Positions 26,790 through 35,494 of a stretch of DNA of 64,000 nucleotides are shown here, piece by piece. The position numbers were made by a program, and so were the translations under genes. The notes under the pieces are model-generated. The model made no database searches. It saw nothing but the letters and a program-made list of their open reading frames with translations, and was not told the DNA's origin. Location: assembly GCA_050291725.1 (NCBI GenBank), contig JBNKKH010000009.1:62001-126000 (forward strand), read 5' to 3'. This stretch comes from JAAGZL01 sp050291725. Its GTDB lineage: Bacteria; Pseudomonadota; Gammaproteobacteria; Chromatiales; Chromatiaceae. The stretch's first letter is position 1; each line of letters starts with the position of its first letter.

Positions 26790-28163
26790 ATGAAGATAAT
26801 AATTCTTGGCGCTGGACAGGTTGGAACCTCTGTGGCGGAAAACCTAGTTCTGGAAGAAAACGATATTACTATCATCGATCAGGACCCTGAGCTGTTGAAG
26901 GTCCTGGAGGATCGTTTGGATCTGCGTACAGTTCAAGGCCACGCAGCCTATCCAGATGTGCTGATGCAGGCAGGCGCTGAGGATGCTGATATGATCCTTG
27001 CTGTCACCAATAGTGATGAGACCAATATGGTAGCCTGCCAGGTTGCATATAGCCTGTTTCGTACTCCAACCAAAATCGCGCGGGTACGCTCCCAGGGCTT
27101 TCTCAATTATCCACAACTTTTTGATAATGACGCTATGCCGGTTGATTTGCTAATCAGCCCGGAGCAGTCGGTTACGGACTATATCTATCGTCTGATTGAG
27201 TATCCCGGAGCTTTACAGGTATTGGATTTTGCCGAGGGTAGAATTCGTCTAGTTGCGGTACGAGCATACCGTGATGGCCCTTTGGTGGGGCAGAAGCTTA
27301 GAGCTCTATACGACCACATGCCTGATGTAGATGCTCGGGTTGCGGCTATCTACCGCCAGGGCAAGGCGATTCAACCTGAAGGTGATACCAAGATTGAAGA
27401 GGATGATGAAGTATTCTTTATTGCAGCGGTGGAGAACATACGCGCAGTCATGAGTGAACTGCGTAGGCTGGAGCGTCCTCTCAAACGCATAATTATTGCT
27501 GGAGGTGGAAATATCGGTACGCGTCTGGCTCAGGAGCTACAACAGGATTATCAGGTAAAGGTTATTGACCGCGGCAGAGAGAAATCCAAAGTGTTGGCAG
27601 AGCTTCTGGATAAGAGCGTTGTTTTGCAGGGTGATGGAGCAGATGAAGAGCTGCTGTTGGATGAGAATATTGAGAATACCGATGTTTTCTGTGCCGTGAC
27701 CAATGATGATGAGGCCAACATCCTTTCAGCCATGCTGGCCAAACGCCTGGGCGCACGCAAGGTTATGTCTTTGATCAATCGTCCCTCCTATGTGGATCTG
27801 GTGCAGAGTGGACCAATTGATATAGCTATCTCTCCACAACATGCCACCATTGGCTCTCTTTTGGCCCATGTTCGGCGTGGCGATGTGGAAGTGGTGCACT
27901 CCCTGCGCCGTGGTGCAGCCGAAGCAATCGAGGCCGTGGCCCATGGTGATTCATCTTCTTCCAAGGTTGTGGGGAGGATGATTGAAGATATAAAGCTACC
28001 TAAGGGTGCAAGTATTGGAGCTATCCTGCGGGGTGAAGAGGTGTTGATCGCGCACCACGATACGGTAATTGAATCTGAGGATCATGTTATTCTGTTTCTG
28101 GTGGATAAAAGTCGTATCGCTGAGGTGGAAAAACTGTTTCAGGTGGGCGTTACTTTTCTATGA
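26790..28163 (+). CDS. trkA: Trk potassium uptake regulatory protein TrkA
   Basis: A 457-residue cytoplasmic protein with two tandem RCK units. Each has an NAD-binding Rossmann start, GAGQVGTSVAENL near residue 7 and GGGNIGTRLAQEL near 237, and a TrkA-C domain. TrkA gates the TrkH channel in response to nucleotides. It overlaps trkH by four bases (ATGA), so subunits are made together. Linkage to ntrYX is conserved. Confidence 0.96.
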   Translation: MKIIILGAGQVGTSVAENLVLEENDITIIDQDPELLKVLEDRLDLRTVQGHAAYPDVLMQAGAEDADMILAVTNSDETNMVACQVAYSLFRTPTKIARVRSQGFLNYPQLFDNDAMPVDLLISPEQSVTDYIYRLIEYPGALQVLDFAEGRIRLVAVRAYRDGPLVGQKLRALYDHMPDVDARVAAIYRQGKAIQPEGDTKIEEDDEVFFIAAVENIRAVMSELRRLERPLKRIIIAGGGNIGTRLAQELQQDYQVKVIDRGREKSKVLAELLDKSVVLQGDGADEELLLDENIENTDVFCAVTNDDEANILSAMLAKRLGARKVMSLINRPSYVDLVQSGPIDIAISPQHATIGSLLAHVRRGDVEVVHSLRRGAAEAIEAVAHGDSSSSKVVGRMIEDIKLPKGASIGAILRGEEVLIAHHDTVIESEDHVILFLVDKSRIAEVEKLFQVGVTFL

Positions 28164-29611
28164 GGTTTGTTGTAGTACAACGAATCCTTGGTATGCTAAT
28201 GATGTTGTTTAGTCTAACCATGCTGCCGCCTATGATGGTTTCGATGCTATACGGGGATGGTGCGCTGTTGGCCTTCTTTGCTGGATTTTGTGGCATTCTC
28301 ATTCTGGGAACCATCTGCTGGTATCCAGTGCGTAGGAAGAGAAGAGAGCTGCGGTTGCGCGATGGCTTCATGATTGTAGTGATGTTCTGGACAGTTCTCG
28401 GCTTGCTGGGTGCGGTGCCTTTGATGTTGGCAGACTACCCAAATATGCCGATAACAGACGCGGTGTTTGAATCAATATCCGGTCTGACCACTACAGGTGC
28501 AACCGTTATTGTGGGGCTAGATGGTCTACCGAAGTCGATTCTGTACTATCGTCAGCAACTCCAATGGTTAGGTGGCATGGGGATTATTGTGTTAGCGGTG
28601 GCCGTGTTGCCAATGCTTGGTATTGGTGGCATGCAGCTATATCGGGCAGAGACACCAGGCCCCATGAAAAACTCTAAGCTTACCCCCAGAATAACGGAAA
28701 CGGCCAAGGCGCTTTGGTTCATCTATATGGGGTTGACCGTAGCTTGTACCCTTAGCTACTGGCTTGCCGGTATGGATATGTTTGATGCCGTGGCTCACGC
28801 CTTTTCCACCATTGCTATTGGTGGTTTCTCCACCCACGATAAAAGTATGGGGTTCTTTGACAGCACTCTTATAGAGGCCGTGGCGGTGGTATTTCTTCTG
28901 CTCTCTGGCATCAACTTTGCGTTGCATTTTATGGCGGTAAAACGCAAGAGCATCAAGATATATTTAAAGGATACGGAATCACTTTTCTACATAGGGGTTT
29001 TGTTTATTGTCTCGGTTATGGTGGTTGCGGTGCTGTACTTTACAGGAACATACTCGGATTTAGGCCGGGCAATTTCCATGGGGGTATTTCAGGCTGTTTC
29101 CATAGGAACTACTGCCGGTTTTACCACGGCCGACTACTCTCTTTGGCCCGGGTTCGTAGCCATTCTTCTATTATTTACCAGTTTCATCGGTGGGTGTGCG
29201 GGATCAACTGGCGGCGGCATCAAGGTTATCCGGTTTCTATTGCTGATCAAACAGGGCATGCGAGAGATTAAGCGTCTGATTCATCCATATGCTGAGATCC
29301 CGGTGCGGGTTGGCGGCAAGGCTATTGAGTCGCGTGTGGTTGATGCGGTTTGGGGGTTTTTTGCCCTTTATGTTGGTTGTTTTGTGGTTATGTACCTGGC
29401 TCTGGCCTTAACTGGATTGGATCTAATGACGGCGTTTTCGGCAGTAGCCGCCTGTATTAACAACTTGGGTCCAGGTTTAGCGTCCGTATCATCCAATTAT
29501 GCTGCATTGAATGACCCTGCAAAGTGGATACTCTGTTTTGCTATGCTGTTGGGACGCCTTGAAATATTTACCCTGCTGGTGCTGTTCTCCCTGGCATATT
29601 GGCGCAAATAG
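28160..29611 (+). CDS. trkH: Trk potassium uptake channel TrkH (copy 1)
   Basis: A 483-residue membrane protein with the four-repeat K+ channel layout and selectivity-filter glycines in SGLTTTGAT, TIAIGGFST, SIGTTAGFTT and NNLGPGL. It is collinear with E. coli TrkH (483). Together with TrkA it takes up K+. A second, diverged copy lies at 52047-53492. Confidence 0.96.
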   Translation: MRFVVVQRILGMLMMLFSLTMLPPMMVSMLYGDGALLAFFAGFCGILILGTICWYPVRRKRRELRLRDGFMIVVMFWTVLGLLGAVPLMLADYPNMPITDAVFESISGLTTTGATVIVGLDGLPKSILYYRQQLQWLGGMGIIVLAVAVLPMLGIGGMQLYRAETPGPMKNSKLTPRITETAKALWFIYMGLTVACTLSYWLAGMDMFDAVAHAFSTIAIGGFSTHDKSMGFFDSTLIEAVAVVFLLLSGINFALHFMAVKRKSIKIYLKDTESLFYIGVLFIVSVMVVAVLYFTGTYSDLGRAISMGVFQAVSIGTTAGFTTADYSLWPGFVAILLLFTSFIGGCAGSTGGGIKVIRFLLLIKQGMREIKRLIHPYAEIPVRVGGKAIESRVVDAVWGFFALYVGCFVVMYLALALTGLDLMTAFSAVAACINNLGPGLASVSSNYAALNDPAKWILCFAMLLGRLEIFTLLVLFSLAYWRK

Positions 29612-29737
29612 GGATTTTCTCAACGTTCTGCTCTGCTACGCGGTTTTTCGCTGCGGAAATATATAAAACCATTCAGGCTCGGTTCATGCACTCCACTCTA
29701 TTCTGAAGATGAATCAAATAGAGATAGGAGTATTCAC

Positions 29738-30133
29738 ATGAACAAGAGTTTGAGTAAAGCTGTATTGATACTACTGGCCCTTGGTCTGGCTGTGCCAGCA
29801 TTTGCTAGGGCGCCTCGCCATGAGCTGGAGAGTAACCAGTCGCTCCGCATTCAGCAAGGCATCCATTCTGGCGAATTAACCAGAGGAGAGGCTAGAGTGC
29901 TGCGCAATGAGCAGCGTAATATTTATCGACTAAAGAAGCGTTTTCTTAGAGATGGACGCCTTTCAAAACGAGAGCGTCGTACTCTGATAAGTAGATATAA
30001 AAAGGCAAGTAGTCATATCTATCGCTTGAAGCATAATTCTCGTACGCGTTATGCCTATAGAAGTAGCCCACTCTCGCCAAGGCACAACGGTGGGCATGGA
30101 GGATTTGGATTTATATTTAGCCAAAAATATTAA
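29738..30133 (+). CDS. Small secreted basic protein of unknown function
   Basis: A 131-residue product with a clear signal peptide (about 1-23, ending VPAFA). The mature part is very basic and helical: RIQQGIHSGELTRGEARVLRNE, then QRNIYRLKKRF and SKRERRTL. The tail is glycine- and histidine-rich. The pattern (Q-G-I-x-S-G-E-L-T-x-x-E) recurs in uncharacterised exported proteins of Proteobacteria. ATAGGAG stands before the ATG. It follows trkH by 126 bases but looks like a separate unit. No function can be assigned. Confidence 0.7.
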   Translation: MNKSLSKAVLILLALGLAVPAFARAPRHELESNQSLRIQQGIHSGELTRGEARVLRNEQRNIYRLKKRFLRDGRLSKRERRTLISRYKKASSHIYRLKHNSRTRYAYRSSPLSPRHNGGHGGFGFIFSQKY

Positions 30134-30165
30134 GCTGTAGCTATGCTTGATAGATCATCGAATCA

Positions 30166-30201
30166 AGGCCAGGCCTACTTTCATAGAAACAGGTCTGGCC
30201 T
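30166..30201. repeat. Inverted repeat between convergent genes
   Basis: AGGCCAGGCCT (30166-30176) and AGGTCTGGCCT (30191-30201) pair over 11 positions with one G-T wobble around a 14-base loop. The hairpin sits between the stops of the basic protein gene and the thioredoxin-HEAT gene. Neither side has a T-run, so it is not a standard terminator. It may be a two-way attenuator or protect mRNA ends. Confidence 0.55.
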
Positions 30202-30214
30202 CACCGGCTAAGCG

Positions 30215-30868
30215 CTATTTGTTGCTTTCCAGTAAGGCCATAGTTTCGGCCGCAATTTCTCTTACCTCACCATCTTCATCTGATAGCAGGCCCTGCACCA
30301 CCGGTAGAGCATTTTGGCTGCCAGTTAGGCCCAGGTAGTGGCAGGCATCGGCTCGAACCTGGGGGTGGGGAGATAGTGTGAGTTTAATCAGTTTAGGGAT
30401 TGCCGGAGCCAGTAGATTTTGCTCTTGCAACTCCTCAATAGCTGCGCCAACGCCAATGCGGATATCCATAGGCACATCTAGCTCTTCCAGTAGTTTTAAA
30501 AGAGCATTGAGAGTGTCGGGGTGTTTTTTTATGGTTTCAATCAGCGTACGCATCTCTCTGTTTTCTAAGAGATAAACAAAATAGTCGCTTACCCCGGATG
30601 GTGTTGTAGCTAGCTGGGCCCAGTTGCGAAGCTCATCTTCACTAAAACGACCAGTGAGCTCAAAAATTCCTATTCTAGCCCATGGGGCAGAGGTTACTCC
30701 TAACTCTTTAGCCTTTGCTGGATGCCGGGCGGCATTGATGATTTCAAGCTGGCCCACAACACCCTCCTTCACCATCTTGGCTAAGGCATCAATAACAGGG
30801 GAGCAGTGTGGGCAGCTTGGAGTGACAATTAACAGTGCGCTTGGTTGGTTTTCTCTGGAGTTGCTCAT
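30215..30868 (-). CDS. Thioredoxin-fold protein fused to HEAT repeats
   Basis: A 217-residue protein. The N-terminal half is a thioredoxin/glutaredoxin-like fold with a CPHC active site (SCPHCSPVIDAL, near residue 19). The C-terminal half (about 105-215) is a short HEAT-repeat array, ending PQVRADACHYLGLTG and DGEVREIAAETMALL. There is no signal peptide, so it should act in the cytoplasm. The CPHC pair suggests a redox-active or DsbA-like potential, and HEAT repeats usually bind proteins. It lies downstream of glk in the same direction with a 135-base gap. A specific function is not known to me. Confidence 0.75.
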   Translation of the reverse strand: MSNSRENQPSALLIVTPSCPHCSPVIDALAKMVKEGVVGQLEIINAARHPAKAKELGVTSAPWARIGIFELTGRFSEDELRNWAQLATTPSGVSDYFVYLLENREMRTLIETIKKHPDTLNALLKLLEELDVPMDIRIGVGAAIEELQEQNLLAPAIPKLIKLTLSPHPQVRADACHYLGLTGSQNALPVVQGLLSDEDGEVREIAAETMALLESNK

Positions 30869-31003
30869 ACTTGGAAGTGAACCTGCAGTTATGCAAAATA
30901 GTATTTATCACATTAACATAAAGTTAGTTTTCATTGCCTCCAAAGTGCTAACGGGAATGTGGAATAAGAGTTGTAGATTGTGTCTTGAATAGAATAAAGC
31001 TGA

Positions 31004-31990
31004 TTAGTTGCGTTGTGCAACGTCCTTAATATACACAGCTGGGCCATAGAGTGCGGCTCTGTCGTTTAGTATTACCTGAACTGGGATGGATTCCATAAGA
31101 GCACGCATTTTTCCTTTCTGACAAAAGGCCTCAAGAAACTGAGGCCGTTGCAGCCAGTTCACTATCTTGGGGGCGATGCCTCCCCCCAAAAATATGCCAC
31201 CAGTTGCCATATGCTTTAGTGCCAAATTTCCAGCTTCAGCCCCATACAGGCGGGAAAATAGTTCAAGTGCCTCTACGGCAACAGAATCGAGTTTGCCATT
31301 AGCTAGATTAGTGATGGTTTCAGCCGCAGTTCCAGTGCTTTGGTTGGTGTTGAGGAATATCGGTTTGGGTTGTTTATGCCAATCAAGCAAGAAGCTATAG
31401 ATAGAGACCAATCCCGGGCCGGAAAGAATATTCTCCCAGCAGACGTTACAGTTGTCCTGCTTGAGAGATGACAACAGGCTAAATTCCAGCTCGCTGCTGG
31501 GGGCAAAATCGCAATGGCCCCCTTCAGTGGCGAATGGAATATGTTTGCAGCCATCCCAGAACATACCAGCCTCTCCTAGTCCTGTACCAGCTGCGATTAC
31601 TGCGCGATTGCCAGGGGTGTTTTCTCTACCTTGCTGTAGAGTGCAAAAATCTTTTGCATCGAGGGCAGAAATACCATATGCCGTCGCCTCCAGGTCATTG
31701 ATTAGATAGACAGATGGTATTTGTAGCTCATGCTCCATTTTATCTGCATCAATCTCCCAGGGCAGATTCGTGGTTTTGCAGCTGCGTTCTGATATGGGTC
31801 CAGCAAGGCCAAATGCGGCATGTGTTATAGGTATATCCAGATCGGACAGGAAGTTGGATGCAATTTCAGTTAGCGAGTTGAAATCTCTGCTGGGATAGCT
31901 GTTTTCTGCTGTGAACCCTGGGGAGTGGTCAGCAGCGTAAACGGCTAGCCTTGTCTTGGTACCGCCGATGTCACCGCATAGTATATTCAT
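31004..31990 (-). CDS. glk: Glucokinase
   Basis: About 328 residues of the bacterial Glk family. It phosphorylates glucose to glucose-6-phosphate with ATP. The phosphate loop GDIGGTKTRLAVY is at the N-terminus, with GTGLGEAGMF and ATEGGHCDFAP further on. The start is taken as ATG at 31990; a TTG two codons earlier is possible. With glycogen phosphorylase elsewhere in the window it points to glycogen turnover. Confidence 0.93.
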   Translation of the reverse strand: MNILCGDIGGTKTRLAVYAADHSPGFTAENSYPSRDFNSLTEIASNFLSDLDIPITHAAFGLAGPISERSCKTTNLPWEIDADKMEHELQIPSVYLINDLEATAYGISALDAKDFCTLQQGRENTPGNRAVIAAGTGLGEAGMFWDGCKHIPFATEGGHCDFAPSSELEFSLLSSLKQDNCNVCWENILSGPGLVSIYSFLLDWHKQPKPIFLNTNQSTGTAAETITNLANGKLDSVAVEALELFSRLYGAEAGNLALKHMATGGIFLGGGIAPKIVNWLQRPQFLEAFCQKGKMRALMESIPVQVILNDRAALYGPAVYIKDVAQRN

Positions 31991-32162
31991 AGACAAAATC
32001 TTATCTGTTCAGGTGAAAAAGATATAGCAAATTTGTGTTTTATTAGTGAGTTAGCATCTGCTGGCCCTGCAATGCCGCAGTTGAAAGAAAACTGCGATAA
32101 ATCACTGTTTGATATTCTATAAAGAAAATCTATTTTCTGCCGATAACCCCATATGGCTGATA

Positions 32163-32175
32163 GTGTATTTTACAC
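32163..32175. promoter_or_regulatory. Perfect inverted repeat just upstream of the GGDEF-EAL gene
   Basis: GTGTA-TTT-TACAC is a perfect 5+5 inverted repeat with a three-base centre, 18 bases before the ATG at 32194. Its position next to the start would suit a repressor site. I do not recognise the regulator. Confidence 0.25.
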
Positions 32176-32193
32176 AGATCTATATTCCTAAAT

Positions 32194-35100
32194 ATGCGCC
32201 TGAAAACTAAAATTTTTGCGGTTGTTGCGGTGGTGTTTTTGGGGCACTTTGCCCTCGCTGTCTATCTTGACCATAAACAGACTAAAAGTGACGTTATAAG
32301 CGAAATCAGGGAGGATGCGCGGGTTATTCGCGGTATGTTAAAGGCCCTGAGAACCGTCTATCAGAGATATATCATTGAGCATGAAGTGCCCATTAATGAT
32401 ATGACTCTGGGCTTGCTGCCATCTGAGGCATTGGGCCGATTATCCATAGAGTTTAGAAAATTGATGGATTCTGGACTCAGTTTTAACAACGTAATGGATA
32501 AGCCGCGCAATCCGCTGAACCAGGCCGATAAGATTGAGATGGAGGCCTTAGCTTATTTCAGAAAGAACCCCAATCATACTGAGCGTATGGTGCCTTTTAA
32601 GAATGAAAGCGGAGAGCTTTTCTATCACTACTCTCAGCCCATGTGGATGGGGCAACGTTGCCTGATATGTCATAGCGATTATGAGACTGCGCCAGAGAGT
32701 ATTAGAAAACGCTACAAGTTGGGTTATGGATACAAGCTTGGTGACCTGGGTGGTTTAATGAGTATTAAGTTGCCTGCGTCGATTATCGAACAACGGGTAA
32801 GTCGACAGCTGATAAATGATGCCTTAACTCATTTTGTCACTCTATTGATAGCATTTTTTCTTATGTCCTGGTTGTTGCAGGGAGCTGTTATCTCAAGAAT
32901 TAGCTTGTTGAAAGATGCCGCTGTGCGTATGGCTAAAGGGGACTATTCAAAACAGGCAAAGCTGCCTGGGAAAGATGAGGTTTCACAGGTTTCTATCGCC
33001 TTTGATGAAATGGCAGATGAAATTGAGATGCGCGAGCGAGCATTGGAGATGCAAAAGTCTCTTTATGCAGCTTTGTCTTGGACCTCTAAGAGCATTACTC
33101 GACTTGATTCTCAGGCGGCGCTGTTTGATGAAACCTGCCATATTGCAGTAGAACATGGTGGTATGGACCAGGCGTGTATCGCGCTATTAGATGATGCAGG
33201 CGAGAGCTTGGTTGTGGTTGAAGGTACGGGCTATAACGTTATCGGTATTAGTTTTACTTTAGGTCGGGGTCGCCAGTATGAACTCGCGCCTATTGTTACT
33301 GTGGTTAAAGAGAATCGCTCTATCGTTATCAATGATGCAAGGTCCGAATATCGTGCAGAGCAGTGGCAAAATATGTTGGCGCAAAATGCACTTAAATCTG
33401 TCGCGCTATTTCCATTGAGACAAAATGGAGATCCGATTGGAGTATTTTGCGTGTTCTCGCGCGAGCAAGGGTTTTTTAGCAATGAGATGTTTGAGTTGCT
33501 AGATGAGATGGCATCTGAGATCTCGTACGCTACGTACAATTATCATCTTGCTGACGAACATAAGAGAGCCCACCGCCAACTTGAAGAATCAAGTTTGGAG
33601 CTACGGCGCTTAAACAGCCAGTTGCGTCTTTTATTGGAGTCAACAGGCGAGGGAATTTATGGGTTAAATACAAAAGGACAATGCTCGTTTATTAATCAAT
33701 CTGCCTTGGATATGTTTGGATATGTTCGCGAGGACGTTATTGGGAAATCCATGCACGCGCTGACCCACCATAGTTATGTTGATGGATCACCGTATCCCGA
33801 GGAGTTGTGTTCTATGCATAGGGCGTATCGCACTGGTGAACCGTCTCGTGTACAGAAAGAGGTGTTCTGGCGCCAGGATGGAACATCCTTTCCTGTGGAG
33901 TATTCCGCATATCCAATTATTGAAGAGGGTGAAGTGTTGGGGTCGGTGGCAGTGTTTCGGGATGTAACCGACAGTTATGCCATGGAGCAGCGGCTGAGTT
34001 TTTTAGCTACCCATGATCCATTAACCAGACTACTAAACAGATATGCCTTTGAACAGCGCCTGAAAAAAGCTCTGGAAAATGCGCATGCCAATGATGTTCA
34101 GCATGTTCTCTGCTATATGGATCTGGATCAATTTAAGGTGGTGAATGATACCTGTGGCCATGTGGCTGGTGATGCTATGTTACAGATGATAGCTAAGCTG
34201 TTACAGAACAGTCTCAGGCATAGCGATACATTAGCGCGACTGGGTGGTGATGAATTTGGCCTGTTGCTTGAGGAGTGCAGTCTAAAAAAGGCCGAGGCTT
34301 TAACAAGTAAAATATGTGAAGGTGTGAAAGAGTTTCGCTTCTCTTGGGAAGATAAAACATTTGCGACTGGGGTGAGTGTTGGAATTGCGGCGATTACGAA
34401 AGACACGTTAAGTATAGATTTGGTTATGAGTGCAGCAGATTCAGCCTGTTACATAGCCAAGGATATGGGGCGTAATCGGGTTCATATTCACTTGGCAGAT
34501 GATGAGGAGGTGGCCAAGCGGCAAGGCGAGATGCGCTGGATTACCGAAATACAGTCTGCGATGGAAGAGGGTAGACTATTTCTATATCGCCAATCGATCG
34601 TGCCGCTATCTGGGAATGAGCAAGAGATGGATCATTTTGAGATTCTACTCAGAATGAAAGACAAAGATGGTAGAGACATTCCTCCTGGTGCATTCATTCC
34701 AGCTGCCGAACGTTTCGCTATGATGCCAATGCTTGACCGCTGGGTAATAAAAAATGCCCTTAGTTGGTTAAAGGGAGCTGAGGATAGGGGGCAGAGACTG
34801 AGTCTTTGTTCTATAAATATTTCAGGCCACTCTCTGGCAGATGATGGCCTGAAAGAGTACATACTCGATCAGCTCAAATGTAATGGAATACCGGCGGAAA
34901 AGATATGTTTTGAAATAACCGAGACTGCAGCGGTAAGTAGGCTAGACCAGGCTATCCATTTTATTAGTGAGATGAGGGAACTAGGCTGTCGTTTTGCCTT
35001 AGATGACTTTGGCACTGGTATGTCTTCTTTTGCCTATTTGAAGAATCTTCCAGTAGATTTCTTGAAGATAGACGGCAGCTTTGTGCGAGATCTGTTAGAT

Positions 35101-35271
35101 GACCCAGTGGATTGCGGAATGGTTGAATCCATCAATCAAATTGGCCATCTGATGGGTCTGGAAACAATCGCGGAATATGTTGAAACCGATAGCGTCCGGG
35201 AGCGCCTTATCGATATAGGGGTGGATTATGTTCAGGGATTTGGTGTATCTATTCCTGAGCCATTGGATTAA
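32194..35271 (+). CDS. Membrane GGDEF-EAL protein with Tll0287-like, haem-motif sensor, HAMP, GAF and PAS
   Basis: A 1025-residue signalling protein. Order: membrane helix (about 7-24), extracytoplasmic DUF3365/Tll0287-like sensor (about 30-205), membrane helix (about 212-233), HAMP (to about 286), GAF (about 290-450), PAS (about 472-599), GGDEF (about 602-766) and EAL (about 779-1022). The sensor carries C156-L-I-C159-H160, a c-type haem attachment motif, followed by the family's GYGYKLGDLGGLMSIK. GGDEF is intact (684-688). The EAL motif reads E816-I-L with DDFGTG and KIDGSF present, so both making and breaking of c-di-GMP are plausible. It probably senses NO, redox state or a small ligand outside the membrane (inference). 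No clear ribosome site precedes the ATG. Confidence 0.9.
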   Translation: MRLKTKIFAVVAVVFLGHFALAVYLDHKQTKSDVISEIREDARVIRGMLKALRTVYQRYIIEHEVPINDMTLGLLPSEALGRLSIEFRKLMDSGLSFNNVMDKPRNPLNQADKIEMEALAYFRKNPNHTERMVPFKNESGELFYHYSQPMWMGQRCLICHSDYETAPESIRKRYKLGYGYKLGDLGGLMSIKLPASIIEQRVSRQLINDALTHFVTLLIAFFLMSWLLQGAVISRISLLKDAAVRMAKGDYSKQAKLPGKDEVSQVSIAFDEMADEIEMRERALEMQKSLYAALSWTSKSITRLDSQAALFDETCHIAVEHGGMDQACIALLDDAGESLVVVEGTGYNVIGISFTLGRGRQYELAPIVTVVKENRSIVINDARSEYRAEQWQNMLAQNALKSVALFPLRQNGDPIGVFCVFSREQGFFSNEMFELLDEMASEISYATYNYHLADEHKRAHRQLEESSLELRRLNSQLRLLLESTGEGIYGLNTKGQCSFINQSALDMFGYVREDVIGKSMHALTHHSYVDGSPYPEELCSMHRAYRTGEPSRVQKEVFWRQDGTSFPVEYSAYPIIEEGEVLGSVAVFRDVTDSYAMEQRLSFLATHDPLTRLLNRYAFEQRLKKALENAHANDVQHVLCYMDLDQFKVVNDTCGHVAGDAMLQMIAKLLQNSLRHSDTLARLGGDEFGLLLEECSLKKAEALTSKICEGVKEFRFSWEDKTFATGVSVGIAAITKDTLSIDLVMSAADSACYIAKDMGRNRVHIHLADDEEVAKRQGEMRWITEIQSAMEEGRLFLYRQSIVPLSGNEQEMDHFEILLRMKDKDGRDIPPGAFIPAAERFAMMPMLDRWVIKNALSWLKGAEDRGQRLSLCSINISGHSLADDGLKEYILDQLKCNGIPAEKICFEITETAAVSRLDQAIHFISEMRELGCRFALDDFGTGMSSFAYLKNLPVDFLKIDGSFVRDLLDDPVDCGMVESINQIGHLMGLETIAEYVETDSVRERLIDIGVDYVQGFGVSIPEPLD

Positions 35272-35299
35272 TGCAAACCCTTCCCCATTGAGCAATATT

Positions 35300-35332
35300 C
35301 ACTCCTAGTCACGAGGAGTGGTCTTTTCTCTT
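35300..35332 (+). terminator. Rho-independent terminator after the GGDEF-EAL gene
   Basis: CACTCCT (35300-35306) and AGGAGTG (35314-35320) form a perfect 7-pair stem with a 7-base loop, followed by GTCTTTTCTCTT. It separates the GGDEF-EAL gene from the PilZ-like operon, which therefore needs its own promoter. Confidence 0.75.
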
Positions 35333-35472
35333 CATAGGCGGTACTTTTTTCTATGTTTCATCGCAAAATTTACCGCATTCGTCAGGTATGGTGTGAAAAC
35401 CAGACATATAGGTTGGCTGAGGGGGTATACTCCACTGATAGGTAGCTAGAGCTGGGTCCAGTCTGGATAGGG

Positions 35473-35478
35473 TATAAT
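35473..35478 (+). promoter_or_regulatory. Possible -10 box upstream of the PilZ-like operon
   Basis: TATAAT matches the -10 consensus exactly but lies only 16 bases before the GTG start, and no good -35 stands 16-18 bases upstream. If used, the leader would be about ten bases and would barely include the ribosome site at 35483-35488. This is a weak call. Confidence 0.2.
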
Positions 35479-35494
35479 CTTCGGGAGGTTGGGC

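Noticed and set aside
30166..30201. The inverted repeat read as a Rho-independent terminator
   Set aside because: The stem is strong but neither strand has a T-run after it. I list it only as a repeat.
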